A DNA stretch of 64,000 bases, taken from positions 682,001-746,000 of the forward strand of contig WHUX01000006.1 in NCBI GenBank assembly GCA_015179025.1. Direction: 5' to 3'. Every line of letters starts with the position of its first letter. Within the stretch, counting starts at the first letter, position 1. Source of the DNA: Terfezia claveryi (taxonomy: Eukaryota; Ascomycota; Pezizomycetes; Pezizales; Pezizaceae). The notes under the pieces were generated by a model that did not search any database, had not been told where the DNA came from, and was given only the letters and a program-made list of their open reading frames with translations. This document shows, piece after piece, positions 59,189 through 64,000 of the stretch. Position numbers and translations under genes: made by a program.

Positions 59189-60683
59189 AAGTATTTCAAG
59201 AATAGCGTGGATCGGCACCAATTTCGGGTCCATCAGCCACTTGAAATTAGCACCAGCCACATTAGCGCTTCTGAAATAATTTGCTTATATCAGCTGCGAC
59301 GCCCAATGTAGCAACTACAGTAGATCGACGCTAATGCGCTCTAGCTGAATATCAATTTTGGTTGTAAATGTTTGTTCCCATTTATGAAACGCTCCATGGA
59401 GCTCCGGTTATACCCATTCCCAGCGCTTACAAATTGCCTCCCACCATTGACCAATGCGGAAATTCACAGGCAATGTGAAAGTTTAACCACTAACCATACC
59501 TTTAATGTTTATGGATATATTTTTTTTTCTTGAAGACAATCAGTAGCATGGCTATTCTAATAGATGGGCTGTGTGGCTGCAAATGATTCTTTTCTACAAT
59601 GGCTATACAACTTCCCTCCACCCGTTGATAATTCCTCACTGACCTGTACCTAGCCTCTTAGGTGGCAAGGTGCGCGTGTAAGAATCCAAGATGAGACGGC
59701 CGTGTGCCGTAGGTCCACATTTCGGTCATTTCACTGCCTCATGGATGGTGACGACAGGTCGTCCGCTCCTACAGCATCGAGATCCCATTTAGGGTAAGAA
59801 AGTAAAAGGAACTTTAAACGTGACCGTTGAATCCGTCAAAGGTGATATTTTTGATCTGCTTGAGGAAAGGGGGATGATCTGATCCAAGTAAATACTTGTG
59901 AGCCATATTCCAACTAGCCTAGCCAATATGGATACCATGATCCAAATTGGCCGGCATCTCCAGCCATGAGTGCAAGTAAGACATCACCAGCATCATGGTA
60001 CATCGTGCACCAGAACCAATTGGTTGGGTACTTATTACATGGAAGAGAGATGCCCAACATGAAGTCTCGATCCCCGGTTGCCAAGCTGTCGGAAGCATGC
60101 GTTTTCTCTTCTAGCTCTTTATCATGTGCCTAACTTGAATATAGCTGGGCTGTTTTTTGGCAGTTTATTAGGCAGACATCCCCGCTTTCCGCTTGTGCAA
60201 TATTTACAATATTATTATTACCGGACCGCAACACTCAAGGTGAAACCGAATGGCCACTTCTTCACTTACTCCCACACTAATTAGATCAACTTGACAATGT
60301 GCCAGTCGTGGCGATGACAAATGACGAGTGTGCGGTTAAGATATCGAGATAAAATGCACGTGCAAAAAAAGGAAGACAGTGGCAAATCATGATAATATTT
60401 CCCTGAAGCCATCAGAATGTCAAATCGAACGAGAATTCAATATCCCAAGGTGGGCGGTTGGGATATTTAATGCAGCCTCCTATTTAATTATCTCCATGCT
60501 TGTACCTGAATGCAAGCAAAATGTGGAGGTTCGCAGTCATGCAATTTCGGACAGAATTAGATACCTACACTTACTGCACTTGGACCTAACTAGGGCAGCG
60601 GCTAAATTCCTGCAGCGGAAGGTACCTACTTAGCATACTCGTACATAGATATTCAACCGTGAATAACATCTGTGTATTCATTG

Positions 60684-60702
60684 TACTCCGTACATACAGT
60701 AC
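60684..60702. repeat. GTAC-rich dispersed repeat, second copy
   Basis: TACTCCGTACATACAGTAC, identical over 19 nt to 7297-7315. Confidence 0.6.
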
Positions 60703-61078
60703 CTATTCGTACTGCTTCGCTTATTTGAGCATCGGATCTGCAGTCAGCTATACCAGGGTTAGCAAAGCACAAGACCCTTCAAACAAGGCCAATGGGATTC
60801 TCCTTCACAAACATTCGTCGTGAGAGCATATGGAACCCTTGCATTAGTTTTGATGTACAGTACCCTGTAAGCAAGCCCATGTCAATGGTGGCTGGGGGAA
60901 ACAACCCCAATCTCATGTTTCTGATGATACAAGTCACGTGTAGCTTAAAAGCTTAGTCTCTTCATTGCGTATGTATATTTTCAACCTTCGGGTTAGGATA
61001 AGTCCTGCATGCAGGGTGCGACACTAGTCACAGGGAGGCTCGAATTAGTTGCGCAAACTGCTACGTGGCTCAGCGTTC

Positions 61079-61125
61079 GGATGACTCTAGTCTGGTTGGC
61101 ACAACGACCTCTGAAAGGATGACTC
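61079..61125 (-). repeat. Mini-insertion with 9-bp direct repeats (copy 8)
   Basis: Direct repeat GGATGACTC at 61079-61087 and 61117-61125 flanks a 29-nt insert (61088-61116) starting TAGTCTGGTTGGCAC. The next base on both sides is T, so a 10-bp repeat is also possible. Confidence 0.85.
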
Positions 61126-61338
61126 TAACTCTTTGTCTTCTTTCATGATTGAGGGGTGTAGAAATCCTTGCCTGCCGAAGGGGGCACCGATGCGTAATCA
61201 AGTGAAGGTTTCTGCGTCAGAGAGCATTCGATCTGGGGGAGGTAGAGCATTCCCTTGCCTAGACACCGTTGTTAAGCGTCGGGAAACCTGTCAGGCGCAG
61301 CTTGCTTAAGAACGCCATAAATCACACTAGCCCAGTGC

Positions 61339-61382
61339 TTGCAGTTTACGCTCGGGTCTTGGCATGAGACTAGTTGCAGTTT
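61339..61382 (+). repeat. Mini-insertion with 9-bp direct repeats (copy 9)
   Basis: Direct repeat TTGCAGTTT at 61339-61347 and 61374-61382 flanks a 26-nt insert (61348-61373) ending ATGAGACTAG. It contains the hairpin GTCT-TGGCATG-AGAC. Confidence 0.75.
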
Positions 61383-63251
61383 GGGGCTCTTAGGTACTAC
61401 ATACAGGATGTGTGAATGGCTGATTATTTGCCCCCGAGATAGCACTAAAGCTTGGCTATATATGTCTCAAACCAACCTTCGACGCAAAATGTGGCACCTC
61501 CACCAATCACGGCCATAGGACAGGTGCAGTTCGCTCGAATATCTTGATCTAGCAACCTATGAATCATGGGATGATCGATACTAGTTCTGAGATCGATGCA
61601 TGAAGAGCTTGTTCCAATAATACTCTACACCTAATTCTATGCCTCGGACCCTGGGCCAGAAAACACCGTCATTTGCTTCTCGTCATGTCGTGTTGAGAAA
61701 CAGGCATTGGTGATCGGCACCGCAGTTCCCGGCAAGAATAATCATGGTTCTCGAAGAAACTGGAGGGTTTCCGGTTCTTCGGAAATTACTACACAAGAAA
61801 TCCAGCTCCTAAGGTATAGAGCTTATTTTAGTTTCTAGATGTTACCGGTAAAAGAAATATAAGTATCAGTAAGAACGCATGAGTTGATTGATTGGTTAAA
61901 CCTAGTGTTGGTAAAGGCCACATGTTCTTAAATGTGACGAATAGCCAGCGAGTACTTGACTATGGCTATTTAATATTTATTGGTACCCAACCAAGTCTTC
62001 CTCTCCTGCTACTGACCCGAGTGTATGAGTAAATTGGCAAATATGCATTCCGATCAAGTATACCTACTGTATGTCTGGTGGGTTTTCAATATATCTGTCG
62101 TAACTATCACCAGCAGAAACTGTTTTCAAACAGTAATATCCTGTAGATCAAGTCTTCCAAGGTCTAGGCTTCAATGATATCTATAATGGTTCTGCGGGAT
62201 TCCTTCCTGGAGATTCTTTTGTCTATTGAGAACTATGAACTTTTCTACTTCTACTGCGTTGATAAAGGTGACTTTGGAATTGGAGAAGGGGGGTTGGGAA
62301 TGTAAGATTACGAGGTTATGAGGTGAAGGAATCTTGAAGAGAGTATAACTCGTATATTCAAATAACCGCAGAGTGATCTTAGATATCGCTATAGACTTAT
62401 TGCTATGGTCCTAGTACTCTGTCCTAAGAAAATACGCAGTTTTGTATAGACCGTCCTTATCCATCGCTTTCCCTGCCTGGGAATCCTTGCTAATCCTTGT
62501 CCACCATTACTTTCCTGCTCAGGCTTAGGGCGACCGGCGTGAGTATTTCCCACAGGGAAAGGGAGGGGGTTTGTCGTAATCAGCATGGTTGTTGGCAATA
62601 TTCTGGATGCGGCATCTACTTGAATATTGCGTTCATCATTTTGGAAATGGAGGGGCTAGTACTGTACTGCCTCGTCTTTCTACCAAGCCTCCACTCAATA
62701 CCATTGATGAGGAATACACAGTGTCATTGGTTTTCTCGGCTTTCGCTGCACAATCGCTGATAGAAATAGAATAAATTAGGACCATGGTGCAACAAGTTTC
62801 ATAGGATGTAGGAAGCACCAAGGTACGGAAGCAACTGTGATAGTCCGTTAGAAGCGTTCAGTTTTGCCTCGAGCTCAACTAAGCAAGTATGTGCGGCAAA
62901 CGGTTTTATAAACATCTACTCTTCCAGAGATTCGTAGCGTTTTTCCAGGAATCGCGGGGCTCTCAATGATATACTCTAAATCGACTTCATCTATAGTATG
63001 TAAAGGATTCTAGACGTCTCAGGTCTAACAAGATCAGTTCGAGGTTGAAACGGCAGATGCCTCCGACTATCAGGTTGCCATAATGCGTCCTGCCGCCTAT
63101 AATGTCTAGCCGTAAATGTGCATCAGCAAAAGGAAGGGAAGAAAATCGTTGGAAAAGCATAGCCATATAGTAGTATGTGGCCAGGAAGTACCATCACTAC
63201 TAAGTGTTCAGGTATATGGGTCGGGCTACTCAGGTGGGTCGGGCTGACCCA

Positions 63252-63298
63252 ACTCATAGGCAGTCTGGTTGCACTACCCCTCGCAGAGGACTCATAGG
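63252..63298 (-). repeat. Mini-insertion with 9-bp direct repeats (copy 10)
   Basis: Direct repeat ACTCATAGG at 63252-63260 and 63290-63298 flanks a 29-nt insert (63261-63289). On the minus strand it begins with the hairpin CCTC-TGC-GAGG and ends GTGCAACCAGACTG. Confidence 0.85.
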
Positions 63299-63554
63299 TG
63301 GGTTCAGAATTAAACAGTGAAATAATTTAGCTAGTGAGATTTTGCCAGCAGAAAGACTTTGATGGGGCTTTGAATAGCGAATATCAATCCACGATTTAAA
63401 CTTCGAAACTGACCTCCACAGGTTGCTATTATCTGGGCCAATACAGTGCCTCAAAAACTTGTTTGACTCGTACAGGAAAAATATAGATACAGTCGTAGCT
63501 ATCTGGTACGTTGTGAGGTGCAGTCAATGGTTAGTGTCAGAGTATGGGATTTCA

Positions 63555-63587
63555 GTCGATATCGTGCCAACCAGACTAGTCGATATC
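63555..63587 (+). repeat. Mini-insertion with 9-bp direct repeats (copy 11)
   Basis: Direct repeat GTCGATATC at 63555-63563 and 63579-63587 flanks exactly 15 nt, GTGCCAACCAGACTA, the same insert as copy 6. Confidence 0.88.
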
Positions 63588-64000
63588 ACGTGATTTGGCG
63601 GCTAAAAGAGAGTTTTGACTGTACTACCTGAGAGTAGTACTCCTTTAAACCTTAAGTGCTTGAGAATGCTATCGCTCTTTGTGGCGTTTAATGTTTCAGC
63701 TGCGAGCGACAGCATTTTTCGCTTTGAGGAGCAATATCAAAATGTCAAGCTCCCGATTACATTAAAAAACTGCAGCTGTCTGAAACTTTCAAGATACAAG
63801 AGGCTTATGCAAATACAATAGTGTGTGCAAGATCATGCCTAGGTAAGTGATTGGAGCCGAAGCAAGTGAGGCAAAGGTGAACTTAGCGCGTCCAATATAT
63901 CAGCAGTTGGACGATCGGTAGGATGGAAGCAACAGACTAGTATAAGTATTGCCGGTGACCTGCAACTCGTATTGGAGAGTGCTTGATATTAGGTCCAAAT

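Larger units (their letters stand above)
56807..64000. other. Gene-free right end of window
   Basis: 7.2 kb upstream of the cyclin gene with no frame above 150 codons and no domain. It holds a GTAC-type dispersed repeat (60684-60702), four clear mini-insertions (61079-61125, 61339-61382, 63252-63298, 63555-63587) and two degenerate candidates (58760-58792, 59153-59188). Frames at 57119-57933 overlap the presumed 5' leader of the cyclin gene and lack similarity I can name. Confidence 0.55.

Overview
The window is nuclear DNA from a filamentous ascomycete fungus. Genes have short GT-AG introns (53 to about 390 nt) with CTAAC/CTGAC-type branch sites. The proteins are fungal in type: Sch9 kinase, Rsc7, Toa1, Brf1, Pho85-type cyclin. 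A Fot1/pogo transposon and a PIF/Harbinger transposon are present. Wide AT-rich intergenic spacing with two transposons would fit a repeat-bearing genome such as a Pezizomycete, but I cannot place it more exactly than Pezizomycotina from sequence alone.

Layout. 1.2-4.1 kb: MUS81 (-). 5.2-6.9 kb: TOA1, the TFIIA large subunit (-). 9.7-12.5 kb: SCH9-type kinase (+). 15.8-17.7 kb: phosphoacetylglucosamine mutase (+). 18.9-21.5 kb: a complete Fot1/pogo transposon with matching 42-bp inverted repeats and an unbroken transposase. 21.8-23.9 kb: BRF1 (-). 26.6-30.9 kb: CCC2-type copper ATPase (+). 34.3-35.2 kb: unknown disordered protein (-), divergent from VPS60/CHMP5 (+, 35.9-36.5 kb). 37.9-39.6 kb: RSC7 (+), convergent with an unknown charged, repeat-bearing protein (-, 40.0-41.1 kb). 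43.0-45.8 kb: a decayed two-gene Harbinger element. 46.0-46.6 kb: a small probable mitochondrial coiled-coil/membrane protein (+). 50.5-51.4 kb: riboflavin synthase (-). 55.3-56.8 kb: Clg1/Pcl-like cyclin (-). The last 7 kb (57-64 kb) hold no gene I can support.

The genes are ordinary housekeeping genes that do not form a cluster: DNA repair, Pol II and Pol III initiation, TOR signalling, chitin and glycan precursor synthesis, copper transport, ESCRT, chromatin remodelling, flavin synthesis. Exon models for the multi-exon genes were built by hand from splice signals. They were checked by reading frame (each total is a multiple of 3) and by family conservation across the joins.

The most unusual signal lies in the intergenic DNA. 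Ten very short insertions (8-36 nt) share a terminal sequence ending in GACTA (often CCAACCAGACTA, or TAGTCTGG on the other strand). Each sits exactly between two copies of a 9-bp direct repeat that differs from site to site. Several are built of one or two small hairpins, and some share a second terminus, CCTCTRCGAGG. This looks like a family of nuclear mini-insertions, or transposon footprints, with 9-bp target duplication. I do not recognise it.
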